NCBI RefSeq assembly: GCF_001310975.1
Contig: NZ_BAZY01000002.1
Span: forward strand, 62,001 to 126,000
Direction of reading: 5' to 3'
From: Thermoanaerobacter thermocopriae JCM 7501
GTDB taxonomy: Bacteria; Bacillota; Thermoanaerobacteria; Thermoanaerobacterales; Thermoanaerobacteraceae
Length of the DNA stretch: 64,000 nucleotides
This document shows positions 13,163 to 21,799 of the stretch, in pieces (the first letter of the stretch is position 1; every line of letters begins with the position of its first letter). A program made the translations under genes and the position numbers. The notes under the pieces were generated by a model. That model searched no databases. It was not told the DNA's origin and saw nothing but the letters and a program-made list of their open reading frames with translations.

Positions 13163-14329
13163 ATGTTAAAAGCGGTTCATTTTGGAGCAGGGAATATAGG
13201 CAGAGGATTTATAGGATATTTGTTGTATAAGTCTGGATATGAAATAACTTTTGTTGATATATCAAAAGAATTAGTAGAAAGCATAAATAATTATAAAAGA
13301 TATAATGTGATTATTTTAAAAGATAATGTGGAAAAGGAAGAAGTAAAAAACATCAAAGCTATTCATATCGAAGATGAAGAAAATCTATCCAAGGCTATTG
13401 TAGATGCAGATATAATTACGACTTCAGTAGGAGCTAATAATCTTAAGAGCATAGGGGAAAAATTAAGAAATTATTTAAAGATAAGAAAAGCTAACATTGA
13501 TAAACCTTTGAATATAATGGCATGCGAAAATGCACTGTTTGCAACAAATATACTAAAAAATAGTATATTGGAAAAAGAAGATAAAGATTTTATTGAGTAC
13601 GTAAATCAAAAAATTGGTTTTCCTAATACGGCTGTGGACAGGATAGTACCGAATGTAGATATAAAGAAAGAACTGCCAATAGATGTAGCAGTTGAAGATT
13701 TTTATGAATGGGATATTGACAAAAAAGCAATTATTGGGGATTTAAATATCAAAGGGGTGGAACTTGTCGCTGACCTTGAACCTTATATAGAGAGAAAATT
13801 ATTTTTATTAAATGGAGCCCATGCTACCACTGCATATTTAGGATACTTAAAAGGGTATAAATATATACATGAAGCGATTGAAGATGGTTTTATAAGAAAT
13901 ATAGTCTATAAAATGCAAGAGGAAGCTTCTAGCGCGCTTTCTAAGAAACATAATATAAAAATTGATAATTTAAGAGAATATTCAAATAAAGTAATAAAAA
14001 GGTTCAAAAACTCCTATTTAAAAGACGAAGTTGTAAGAGTGGGAAGAGAGCCAACAAGGAAATTGTCTGAAAATGACCGGTTAATGATGCCTGCCAAACT
14101 TTGTTATGAAATTGGAATTACGCCTGAATTTATACTATATGGTATAGCTGCAGGGTTTTTGTTTGATTATAAGGAAGACCCTCAGGCTTGTAAAATTCAA
14201 GATGACATTAAAAATTTCGGCTTAGAAAAAACAATAAGTAAAATTACAGGTTTAGAAGAAAATAGTGATTTATTACATGAAATTGTAAAGAAGTATAAAG
14301 AATTAAAAGAAACTTTTAGGAAAAGATGA
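13163..14329 (+). CDS. mtlD: Mannitol-1-phosphate 5-dehydrogenase
   Basis: 388-residue NAD-dependent enzyme that oxidises mannitol-1-P to fructose-6-P. The N-terminal Rossmann motif is [14 protein letters not shown] (4-17). The polyol dehydrogenase signature lies near 205-225 ([18 protein letters not shown], with the catalytic Lys and Asn/His). In-frame GTG 13151 and ATG 13154 also exist; ATG 13163 is chosen because it gives the family start and has AAAGGTGA at a usable distance. It follows mtlF by one base. Its stop codon lies within the terminator stem. Confidence 0.95.
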   Translation: MLKAVHFGAGNIGRGFIGYLLYKSGYEITFVDISKELVESINNYKRYNVIILKDNVEKEEVKNIKAIHIEDEENLSKAIVDADIITTSVGANNLKSIGEKLRNYLKIRKANIDKPLNIMACENALFATNILKNSILEKEDKDFIEYVNQKIGFPNTAVDRIVPNVDIKKELPIDVAVEDFYEWDIDKKAIIGDLNIKGVELVADLEPYIERKLFLLNGAHATTAYLGYLKGYKYIHEAIEDGFIRNIVYKMQEEASSALSKKHNIKIDNLREYSNKVIKRFKNSYLKDEVVRVGREPTRKLSENDRLMMPAKLCYEIGITPEFILYGIAAGFLFDYKEDPQACKIQDDIKNFGLEKTISKITGLEENSDLLHEIVKKYKELKETFRKR

Positions 14330-14369
14330 TATAGATTGGATTCTATATCATCTTTTCTCTTTTTTTTTT
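14321..14369 (+). terminator. Terminator of the mtl operon
   Basis: Perfect 15-bp stem (14321-14335 with 14342-14356), loop TTGGAT, then nine T at 14361-14369. The 5' arm includes the mtlD stop codon. Confidence 0.95.
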
Positions 14370-14553
14370 AATGAAAGCTTATTATAATAAAGTTAAAAAT
14401 GTCTACAATATTAAGTAAACGTATAAAAGAAAAAGCAAATGGGAGTAAAATTGGAAATAAACATGTGATATTGCCCTAAATCGCTGTTGAAGGTCAAAAA
14501 AGTCTTTTATATAATTATATTAAGACTTGTCTGACATCTGATGTGTGTTGTAA

Positions 14554-14607
14554 TTTACACAAAATTAATAATAGTTTAACTTCTATTTAACACTCCGCTG
14601 GTATACT
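14554..14607 (+). promoter_or_regulatory. PhoP-box-like direct repeats and -10 upstream of 5'-nucleotidase gene
   Basis: Four TTAACA-like hexamers (TTACAC 14555, TTAATA 14565, TTAACT 14576, TTAACA 14587) are spaced 10-11 bases apart, the helical spacing of Bacillus PhoP boxes (TT(A/C/T)ACA repeats). A TATACT -10 follows at 14602-14607 with no good -35, as is usual for PhoP-activated promoters. The rest of the 14370-14702 gap holds a possible short leader and strong Shine-Dalgarno sites but no other gene. Confidence 0.55.
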
Positions 14608-14702
14608 TAAAATGTCTAAAATTTTTCCTGTAATTTTTATGGAGGTGATCGTTGAAAATCTATTTGTTTTCTAAGAAAAATACGAGTAAAAGGAGGATGT
14701 AA

Positions 14703-17700
14703 ATGTTTAGGTCAAGGTCAAGGATACTTGCAATATTTGTTGCAGCAATAATGGTATTTAGTATGTTTTTCTCTGCGGTACCGCAGATAGCCTTTGCTGC
14801 AACGTCAAAAACATTTGACTTTATAGAAGTCACCGATTTTCACGGTTATTTACAAAACGATGGTAAATTAAGTGATGGGACAATTTATAAGCAGCAAATA
14901 GCAGGTGTTTTGGCAAAACAAATTAAAGACATAAAAGCTCAAAATCCTGACAGAACTGTAATTTTATCTGGCGGAGATATGTTCCAAGGAACGCCGCTTT
15001 CCAACGTCTTAAAAGGACAGCCAGTTATTGACATGATGAAAAACATTGGCTTTGACGCAATAACTCTTGGGAATCACGAATATGACTGGGGTATTAATTC
15101 AGTAATTGATACGCAAAATGCTACACTTAAAGATTCAGCAATTCCCGTTCTTGCAGCAAATGTGTATGATAAAACAACTGGGAAGCCTGTGAGTTATGTA
15201 AAGCCCTATGTAATTATTGAAAGAGATGGAGTAAAAATCGGCATAATTGGCATCGTAGACAATAAAGAATTCCCAAATATAATAATGCCTGCATATATAC
15301 AAAATGTAGATTTTAGAGATCCTGTACCTATTGTGAATGACCTAGCTAAGCAGCTGAGGAGCCAAGGCGCGCAAATTGTTGTTGTACTGGCACATATGGG
15401 TGCATATCAAGATAAGTCAGGTAATGCTACAGGTAATCTTATAGACTTTGCAAAACAAGTTAAAGGTGTAGATGCTATATTCGGTGGACATACCCATACA
15501 ATTGTTACTACCAGAGTTAATGGAATTCCTGTGGGGGTTGCTGCAAATTATGGCAAAGGATTTATCAATTTAAAGATTACATTAAATGATGATGGCACAG
15601 TTACAACAGGTGATATGCAATATATTGACATTGCAGGTTTGTATTCTACACAAAATCCTGCAGTGGATCCTGAAGTACAAGCCATTGTCGATAAATCTTC
15701 TGAAGATGTAGGACCAATATTTAACGAAGTGATAGGTCAAGCTGCAATAGATTTGACAAGGACTCAAAGTGCTGAGCCTTATGGAGATTCTCTCTTAGGT
15801 AACTGGGCAGCACAAGTGACAAAGGATGTAGTAGGAGCAGATTTTGGATTTGCCAATAATGGTGGATTAAGGATTGATATTCCAAAAGGCGATATAACTG
15901 TTGGAATGATGTATCAATTGATGCCTTTTGACAACACAATAGTTACGATGAAAATGACAGGTGCCCAGATTAAAACTATTCTTGAACAGGCTGTGCAAGA
16001 TGGAGGAAAAGGCATACAGGTTGCAGGACTTTCCTTTAAATATGATCCAACGAAACCTTCAATGCACAGAGTGTTTGACATGAAAAAATCTGACGGAACA
16101 CCAGTAGTAATGGATAAGACTTATCTCGTTGCAACAAACAATTTCATGGGCACTGGCGGAGATGGCTTTAAAGGTTTTACAGATCCTGATGTTGCAAAAA
16201 CTTATGTGGATACTTACAAGCTTGTAAGAGATGCATTTATAGAAGCAGTCAAAGCGCAAAAAGTTGTTACTTCAAAGATAGACAATAGAATTGCACCTGG
16301 TACAAGTAACAGTATATTAGTAACAGTACTTGCTACATCAGATATACATGGCAATATATTCCCATGGGACTACAACAATGCGAAAGCTGCTAATAGAGGT
16401 CTTGCAAAAGTAGCTACATATATAAAACAAGTAAGAACTCAGTATCCTTATGTGGTATTAGTAGACAATGGAGATACTATTCAAGGAACACCTCTTTCTT
16501 ACTACTATAACAAAATAGATACTGAAACAGAGTATCCATTAGCAAAAGTAATGGGAGCAATGAAATATGACACCTGGACATTGGGCAACCATGAATACAA
16601 TTATGGGCTTGACGTTTTAAACAGAGTTATAAAAGACATGAGAAGTGAAGGCATACATGTGCTTTCAGCAAATACTTATAAAGATGGCGGAACAAACTTT
16701 GTTGATCCTTACTACATTAAGACATTTGATACACCACAAGGACCTGTAAAAGTGGGTATATTAGGCCTTACGACTAAAACTATACCATCATGGGAAGATA
16801 AAGACCACTATGCAGGATTACACTTCAATGACCTTGTAGAAGAAGCTAATAAATGGGTGTCAAAGTTGAGAGAAGCAGGAGCAGATATAGTAGTTGTTAC
16901 TATGCATTCCGGTGAAGAAAAGCCAACGGATACAATACCAGAAAATCAGGTGATTGCTGTTGCAACTCAAGTAAATGGCATCGATGCAATAGTTGCCGGG
17001 CATACACATGCTAACATACCACAACATACTTATACGAATCCTGCAGGAAATACAGTTATAATAACACAACCTGGTAAATGGGGTGAATATGTATCACAAA
17101 TATACTTTGACATTGTCAAAAATGCAGAAGGTAAATGGGTAGTAGGAGATAAATGGAGCACGACTGTAAAAATGGACGATTCTATACAGGCAGATCCTGA
17201 CATCATTAAACTGGCACAACCATATCAAGATGCAACGCTTAAATATATAGGAACAAAAATCGGTGTTGCAGCAGGTGACTTCTTAGGTACTGAACAGACA
17301 GTAAAAGAGACAGCTATAATGGATTTGATAAACAAAGTTCAAAAATATTATGCAAAAACTGATCTGTCAATTGCTGCACCACTTAGCAGTTCAGCAAAGA
17401 TATTGAAAGGCGATATAACAATTCAAGACATCATGGGTGTATATGTATATGAAAACTACTTGTATGGAATAAAGATGACAGGAAAACAATTAAAAGACTG
17501 GCTAGAATGGTCAGCAAGGTATTACAAACAAGTTTCTTCGCCAAATGATCCTATAACAAAAGATCCTACTTTGAATATACCTGATTACAATCTTGATCAA
17601 TTGTACGGTGCAAGTTATGTAATAGATTTAACACAACCAGCAGGACATAGGATTAAAAACCTTAAAGTAAATGGTAAACTTGTCAAAGACGATGATGTAT

Positions 17701-18371
17701 TCACAGTAGCAATAAATAACTACAGGTTCAATGGTGGCGGCGGATTTATGCAAGCTGCTGGAATAACAAATCCAGAAATTGTATTTGATTCTGCAAAAGC
17801 TTATGGCGACGACGGACAGGTAAGGAATTTGATGATCAGATACATTCAAGAGCATGGTACAATTACACCAACTGTGGAAAATTACTGGTATGTATCAACT
17901 ATTCCAGTAACAGAAGAAACACCAGTACCGCAGCCACAACCAACACCGCAACCACAACCTGCACCACAACCTGTATACAACTATGGCATTGTAACTGCAT
18001 CAGCGCTTAATGTGAGGGCAGGTACAAGCACTTCAAGCAAAATTATAGGAGTACTTCCTGCAGGAAAAGTTGTGACATTGCTTGAAGAAGTCAATGGATG
18101 GTACAAGATTGACTACAATGGCAAGACAGGATACATCTATGGTAAATACGTTGCTGCAACGCCAAATCCGTCAAATGTAACTGTTTTGAAAGCTGTAAAA
18201 GTCACTGCTAAAAGCGGATTAAATGTAAGAGTAGGGAATTCTATAAATGCAAAGAAAATAGGAGCAGTACCATATGGTACAGAATTAAAAGTAGTTGGAG
18301 AATATAATGGATGGTATCAGATACAGTATAATGGCGGATTTGGATATGTATACGCAAAATATACTAAATAA
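14703..18371 (+). CDS. Secreted double 5'-nucleotidase / 2',3'-cyclic phosphodiesterase with SH3b repeats
   Basis: 1222-residue exported enzyme. Residues 1-33 are a signal peptide ending AFA. Two complete metallophosphatase plus 5'-nucleotidase C-terminal modules follow. Module 1 is about 38-535 (VTDFHGYL, GGDMFQGTP, GNHEYDWG, GGHTHT; GGDGFKGF in the C-terminal domain). Module 2 is about 545-1060 (TSDIHGNI, NGDTIQGTP, GNHEYNYG, AGHTHAN; GGGGFMQAAG). A Pro/Gln linker of PQPQPTPQPQPAPQP type leads to two SH3b domains (about 1095-1155 and 1160-1222; both with LNVR and GWYKI/GWYQI motifs) likely to bind the cell wall. It should release phosphate from nucleotides outside the cell. It stands alone as a transcription unit behind a PhoP-like box. 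Confidence 0.92.
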   Translation: MFRSRSRILAIFVAAIMVFSMFFSAVPQIAFAATSKTFDFIEVTDFHGYLQNDGKLSDGTIYKQQIAGVLAKQIKDIKAQNPDRTVILSGGDMFQGTPLSNVLKGQPVIDMMKNIGFDAITLGNHEYDWGINSVIDTQNATLKDSAIPVLAANVYDKTTGKPVSYVKPYVIIERDGVKIGIIGIVDNKEFPNIIMPAYIQNVDFRDPVPIVNDLAKQLRSQGAQIVVVLAHMGAYQDKSGNATGNLIDFAKQVKGVDAIFGGHTHTIVTTRVNGIPVGVAANYGKGFINLKITLNDDGTVTTGDMQYIDIAGLYSTQNPAVDPEVQAIVDKSSEDVGPIFNEVIGQAAIDLTRTQSAEPYGDSLLGNWAAQVTKDVVGADFGFANNGGLRIDIPKGDITVGMMYQLMPFDNTIVTMKMTGAQIKTILEQAVQDGGKGIQVAGLSFKYDPTKPSMHRVFDMKKSDGTPVVMDKTYLVATNNFMGTGGDGFKGFTDPDVAKTYVDTYKLVRDAFIEAVKAQKVVTSKIDNRIAPGTSNSILVTVLATSDIHGNIFPWDYNNAKAANRGLAKVATYIKQVRTQYPYVVLVDNGDTIQGTPLSYYYNKIDTETEYPLAKVMGAMKYDTWTLGNHEYNYGLDVLNRVIKDMRSEGIHVLSANTYKDGGTNFVDPYYIKTFDTPQGPVKVGILGLTTKTIPSWEDKDHYAGLHFNDLVEEANKWVSKLREAGADIVVVTMHSGEEKPTDTIPENQVIAVATQVNGIDAIVAGHTHANIPQHTYTNPAGNTVIITQPGKWGEYVSQIYFDIVKNAEGKWVVGDKWSTTVKMDDSIQADPDIIKLAQPYQDATLKYIGTKIGVAAGDFLGTEQTVKETAIMDLINKVQKYYAKTDLSIAAPLSSSAKILKGDITIQDIMGVYVYENYLYGIKMTGKQLKDWLEWSARYYKQVSSPNDPITKDPTLNIPDYNLDQLYGASYVIDLTQPAGHRIKNLKVNGKLVKDDDVFTVAINNYRFNGGGGFMQAAGITNPEIVFDSAKAYGDDGQVRNLMIRYIQEHGTITPTVENYWYVSTIPVTEETPVPQPQPTPQPQPAPQPVYNYGIVTASALNVRAGTSTSSKIIGVLPAGKVVTLLEEVNGWYKIDYNGKTGYIYGKYVAATPNPSNVTVLKAVKVTAKSGLNVRVGNSINAKKIGAVPYGTELKVVGEYNGWYQIQYNGGFGYVYAKYTK

Positions 18372-18384
18372 GAGGTAAAGAAGA

Positions 18385-18418
18385 GAAAAGCTGTGGGAAA
18401 CCGCAGCTTTTCTTTTTT
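18385..18418 (+). terminator. Terminator of the nucleotidase gene
   Basis: GAAAAGCTGTGG / CCGCAGCTTTTC stem with one wobble pair and a short loop, followed by TTTTTT. Confidence 0.92.
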
Positions 18419-18509
18419 GCAAAGACAGTTAAGAGAAGAAAATATGTGATAAAATATATAGGTAAGTGGATTATATACAGGAGATTTACAGCGAAAGGAT
18501 GAAGTAATT

Positions 18510-19475
18510 TTGAAAATAGGTAATATAATTCTTAAAAATAATGTTTTTTTATCTCCTATGGCAGGTGTTACAGATAAACCTTTTAGGTTAATTTGTCAAG
18601 AAATGGGTTGTGGCCTTGCATACACAGAAATGGTTAGTGCCAAAGGCCTTTATTATGGCAGTGAAAATACAAAAGTGTTGACAGATATTGATGAGGAAGA
18701 GAAGGTGGCTCTTCAAATATTTGGTTCTGATCCAGATATTATGGGGGAGATAGCAAAAAGGCTAAATGACAGCAAAGCTTTAATTCTCGATATAAACATG
18801 GGATGTCCTACCCCTAAAATAGTTAAAAATGGTGATGGAGCGGCACTCATGCTAAAACCAGAATTAGCAGAAAAAGTAATGGAATCTGTTGTGAAAGCAT
18901 CAAATAAACCTGTGACAGTTAAAATAAGAAAAGGGTGGGATGATAATCATGTAAATGCAGTAGAAATAGCACAAATTGCTGAAAAGGTTGGCGTTAAAGC
19001 AATAGCAGTACATGGAAGGACGAGAGAACAATTTTATTCTGGAAAAGCAGACTGGAGTATAATAAAAAAAGTTAAAGAAAGCGTAAAAATACCTGTTATG
19101 GGCAATGGCGATATATTTACACCACAAGATGCAAAAAGAATGTTGGAGGAAACGGGATGTGATGCAATTTTAATAGGACGAGGGGCGCAGGGCAATCCCT
19201 GGATATTTAAAAGAACTGTACATTTTTTAAATACCGGAGAATTACTTCCTGAGCCGACAATACAAGAAAAAATAGAAGTGATTATCAGGCATTTGGAAAT
19301 GATGATAGAATACAAAGGTGAACGTACAGGTATTCTTGAAATGAGAAAACATATTGCTTGGTATTTAAAGGGATTATATGGAAGTGCTAAACTGAGGGAA
19401 GCAGTGTTTAAAATGGAAAAGTATGAAGAAATAAAAGAGTTTTTATTAAATATAGCAAAGACATATGCAAATTGA
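18510..19475 (+). CDS. dusB: tRNA-dihydrouridine synthase (DusB type)
   Basis: 321-residue FMN enzyme reducing uridine in tRNA D-loops. TIM barrel with the start VFLSPMAGVTDKPFR, the catalytic Cys in DINMGCPTPKIVKNGDGAALM-type sequence (about 92-112), AVHGRTREQFYSG (about 168) and GNGDI/ILIGRGAQGNPWIF (about 198 and 232) for FMN phosphate binding. The start is a TTG (18510) preceded by AAAGGATGAA; no ATG is available in a suitable place. It is a stand-alone gene. The C-terminal extension after about 240 is the helical tRNA-recognition domain. Confidence 0.95.
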   Translation: MKIGNIILKNNVFLSPMAGVTDKPFRLICQEMGCGLAYTEMVSAKGLYYGSENTKVLTDIDEEEKVALQIFGSDPDIMGEIAKRLNDSKALILDINMGCPTPKIVKNGDGAALMLKPELAEKVMESVVKASNKPVTVKIRKGWDDNHVNAVEIAQIAEKVGVKAIAVHGRTREQFYSGKADWSIIKKVKESVKIPVMGNGDIFTPQDAKRMLEETGCDAILIGRGAQGNPWIFKRTVHFLNTGELLPEPTIQEKIEVIIRHLEMMIEYKGERTGILEMRKHIAWYLKGLYGSAKLREAVFKMEKYEEIKEFLLNIAKTYAN

Positions 19476-19476
19476 A

Positions 19477-19638
19477 GACAAACCTTTTATTGCATTAAAA
19501 GTTTCCTCCTTTTTATGCTTCAGTTAAAGCTCAAGTATCTGAGTGTGCCCAAGGCTTATTTTAAGAGAGGGGACACACTAAGATACTTCGAAATGCACTT
19601 TGCGCATGAAAGCGGAGACTTATTGAAAGAACCTTGTC
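19477..19638 (+). ncRNA. Structured RNA candidate, 6S-like long hairpin
   Basis: About 160 bases fold on paper into one long interrupted hairpin: GACAA/TTGTC, CTTTT/GAAAG, AAGTTTCC/GGAGACTT, TTTTATGC/GCATGAAA, then a large central bubble (about 13-15 bases each side). An apical stem of about 18 bp follows (19532-19549 with 19571-19588). A closing stem, open central bubble and long apical stem are the hallmarks of 6S RNA. I have not matched a consensus, so a leader element for the next gene or a relic inverted repeat remains possible. Confidence 0.4.
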
Positions 19639-19752
19639 TGCAGCCTGAGTCTTGCAGCAATTTTAGCATGACTTTTAGAAGATAAGTGACAAAATGTAAA
19701 AGAGATGCTATTATAAATTGAGAAGCATTTTATTTACATTGAGGTGGTAACG

Positions 19753-20512
19753 TTGTCAATTGAATATATTGTAGCACTTTGCGGTATAGGATTTGCAGCT
19801 GCTTTTATTGATTCTATAGCGGGTGGAGGCGGTATAATAAGCTTCCAGGGCTTTTAGTACTTGGAGTACCTCCAGCTTTTGCGCTTGGAACTAACAAATT
19901 TGCTGCTTCTTGTGCTTCTTTTACTAGTTCTTTAACTTTTATAAAGTATAGAGTGTATGATGGAGATTTGTTAAAATACTTAGTATTTGGGACTTTATTA
20001 GGTGCAATTCTTGGAGTCAAAACTGTACTTTTGTTAGATAGCTCGCAATTAAGGATAATTATAATTATTCTAATGATGTTTGTTGCAATATATACCTTGT
20101 TTGTTAAAAATATAGGCAATGAAAACAAATTTGAAGGCGTTAATAAAAAGACTATTGCAATAGGCCTTATAATTTCTATAGTTCTTGGCTTTTATGATGG
20201 CTTTTTTGGACCGGGAACAGGTTCATTTTACATTTTTTTATTCTTAACACTTTTGAATTATGATTTTAAAATAAGTGCAGGAAATGGGAAAATACTGAAT
20301 TTTGTAAGCAATATAACTTCACTAATTATGTTTGCGTTACATGGTAAGATATTGTATTCTATTGCAATTCCCATGGCGTTAGCAATGATACTGGGGGCAA
20401 GATTGGGGACAAAGCTGGCTATAAAAAATGGAGCTCGGCTTATAAGGCTATATTGATTTCTGTCACTTTGTTGTATGCAGTGAAAATGATTTTTGATATA
20501 ACAAATCATTAA
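19753..20512 (+). CDS. TauE/SafE-family permease (formerly DUF81), two frameshifts
   Basis: Predicted eight-helix membrane protein of about 253 residues; members move sulfite, sulfoacetate or other organosulfur anions. The start (LSIEYIVALCGIGFAAAFID then SIAGGGG) and the middle (YDGFFGPGTGSFYIF, the repeat-2 signature) are typical. The frame shifts twice. Near 19846 SIAGGGGIIS should continue LPGLLVLGVPPAFALGTNKF. Near 20434 KNGARL should continue YKAILISVTLLYAVKMIFD. Each is restored by one added base. Start is a TTG with GAGGTGG at 19741-19747. Given the pattern across the window I favour sequence errors; the substrate is unknown. Confidence 0.82.
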
Positions 20513-20542
20513 AGTAAGACATGCACAAATAAAAGGGATTAA

Positions 20543-20580
20543 CCACATATATGTATCATGGAGATGATGCATATATGTGG
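20543..20580 (+). promoter_or_regulatory. Hairpin enclosing the translation start of the next gene
   Basis: Seventeen-base arms (20543-20559 and 20564-20580) pair throughout with a single T-G wobble around a GGAG loop. The loop is the only Shine-Dalgarno-like sequence in range of the ATG at 20575, which itself lies in the 3' arm. Such an arrangement would hide the start codon until the stem melts or a factor acts. Confidence 0.6.
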
Positions 20581-21321
20581 GAGGAAAATAGAACAAAAAA
20601 ATATAAAGGAATTGACATTATAGAATTCTATCAAAAAGAGGCAATTAAAAGGAAAAACACAATACCCAAAAAAACTTTTTATAATAGATTTTTGAAAATT
20701 GGAGACCACATAATGATGTCAAAACCCTATGAGGAAAAGTTTGAAGAGAAAAGATATAAAATCAGCCTTTATGAACTGTTAAAAAACGTATATTATGAAG
20801 AAGCATTTGGGATAAACATTTCTTCCAAAAGAAAAAAAGAAGTCTATCGCAACAATATCTCTTTTGAAAATTTTACTATAGGCGATATTGTTTTAGCCAC
20901 AAGCCCGGGATTTCACATACAAGGTGCTATTAGACATGCTGCTATATTCGATAGCAGAAGATATCATGGGAGCGTTGATGATGAATGCTTACTCACTGCA
21001 GAACCAAATAAAGGAGTAATATACGAGTCTATTCGATTTTATCATGAAAACTTTGGAGAAGCATGGGGACTTTATGTGCCCAATACCACTTTACAACAAA
21101 GAATTGCAGTTGTCGATGAAATAGCAAAACATATAGGAGAGAGATATTATTGGAGTGCTCATAAAAGCAACTCAAAAGTTTGGTATTGTTCATTGGTTCC
21201 TTGGAGAGGATATTATAAAATTACAGGTATTGATATTGACTATAATGACGGATATTGGGTTTTACCTATTGACATTTTTATGAGTGAATATACTGAAGTT
21301 TTTGAGTATTCAAGGGGATAG
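20575..21321 (+). CDS. YiiX-like permuted papain-fold protein (NlpC/P60 superfamily)
   Basis: Protein of 248 residues (256 if the in-frame ATG at 20551 is used). The C-terminal 150 residues look like the circularly permuted NlpC/P60 fold: GDIVLATSPG, then the His of IRHAAIFD, and later the Cys of KVWYCSLVPWRGYYKITGID followed by GYWVLPIDIF. In this group the order is His before Cys, as seen here. Members are amide or lipid hydrolases of uncertain substrate. No signal peptide; the N-terminal 90 residues are basic and of unknown role. It stands alone between the TauE gene and the LacI region. Confidence 0.65.
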   Translation: MWEENRTKKYKGIDIIEFYQKEAIKRKNTIPKKTFYNRFLKIGDHIMMSKPYEEKFEEKRYKISLYELLKNVYYEEAFGINISSKRKKEVYRNNISFENFTIGDIVLATSPGFHIQGAIRHAAIFDSRRYHGSVDDECLLTAEPNKGVIYESIRFYHENFGEAWGLYVPNTTLQQRIAVVDEIAKHIGERYYWSAHKSNSKVWYCSLVPWRGYYKITGIDIDYNDGYWVLPIDIFMSEYTEVFEYSRG

Positions 21322-21334
21322 TATGTACTATCCC
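21315..21334 (+). terminator. Hairpin at the end of the YiiX-like gene
   Basis: GGGATAGTA-TG-TACTATCCC spans the stop codon. No T run follows, so termination would be weak. Confidence 0.35.
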
Positions 21335-21378
21335 TCAGTTTGTTGACAAAGTTAAAAAATTTTCAAAGGAGATATTTT

Positions 21379-21407
21379 GCATCGTCGCTCCGATGTTCCA
21401 AAGCGAC
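21379..21407. other. Possible compact H-type pseudoknot in intergenic block
   Basis: CATCG (21380-21384) pairs with CGATG (21391-21395), while TCGCT (21385-21389) in its loop pairs with AGCGA (21402-21406). The block is richer in GC than its surroundings. This is the most structured part of the 21322-21799 gap, which also holds the promoters and operators listed separately. Function unknown. Confidence 0.3.
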
Positions 21408-21483
21408 AAAACTAAAGTTCGACCTTCAGGCTGTTGTAAGATGTCTGATAATTTGAAAACAAAAAGAAAATCAAAAGTCATAT

Positions 21484-21534
21484 TGACTTTTGTAAATGTT
21501 ATATTATATAATAATTCCGTAAACACGTGTTTAT
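21484..21534 (+). promoter_or_regulatory. Promoter with LacI-type operator 1
   Basis: TTGACT, 18-base spacer, TATAAT (21508-21513), then the perfect 14-bp palindrome TAAACACGTGTTTA at 21521-21534 over the expected transcription start. A second perfect inverted repeat, CAAAAGTCA/TGACTTTTG (21472-21493), overlaps the -35. Likely bound by the regulator encoded next. Confidence 0.7.
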
Positions 21535-21723
21535 AAGATTGTGTTATAAAGATTCTTAATAACATATTGCTTTTAAAAATAATAGCATAATATAGTGTTA
21601 AAAAATATGGCACTTCTTTGCATGGTAAGATTTAAAAAAAGTACAGGCGTAATACCGAGATATGACTTGAAAAATAGAGAACAGAATAAAATAATTTTTT
21701 GTAGCAGGTGAGGGCTTCTTTTG

Positions 21724-21770
21724 TTGAAATATAAGGAAATTTGTATTATAATTAGAGAAACACGAATTTA
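21724..21770 (+). promoter_or_regulatory. Second promoter with degenerate operator, proximal to lacI-type gene
   Basis: TTGAAA, 17-base spacer, TATAAT (21747-21752), followed by GAAACACGAATTTA (21757-21770), a 10/14 match to the palindrome at 21521. Suggests autoregulation. Confidence 0.6.
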
Positions 21771-21799
21771 TAATTATCTCTTAATAAGGAGTAAGGTGC

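Noticed and set aside
17930-17975. CCACAACC-type tandem repeat
   Set aside because: It encodes the Pro/Gln linker of the nucleotidase between the enzyme and SH3b domains, not a CRISPR or satellite.
21335-21613. Minus-strand open frame of 92 codons in the LacI upstream gap
   Set aside because: It covers the promoter and operator of the LacI region, has no ribosome site, and only its last 25 residues look protein-like. Treated as repeat-like sequence, not a gene.
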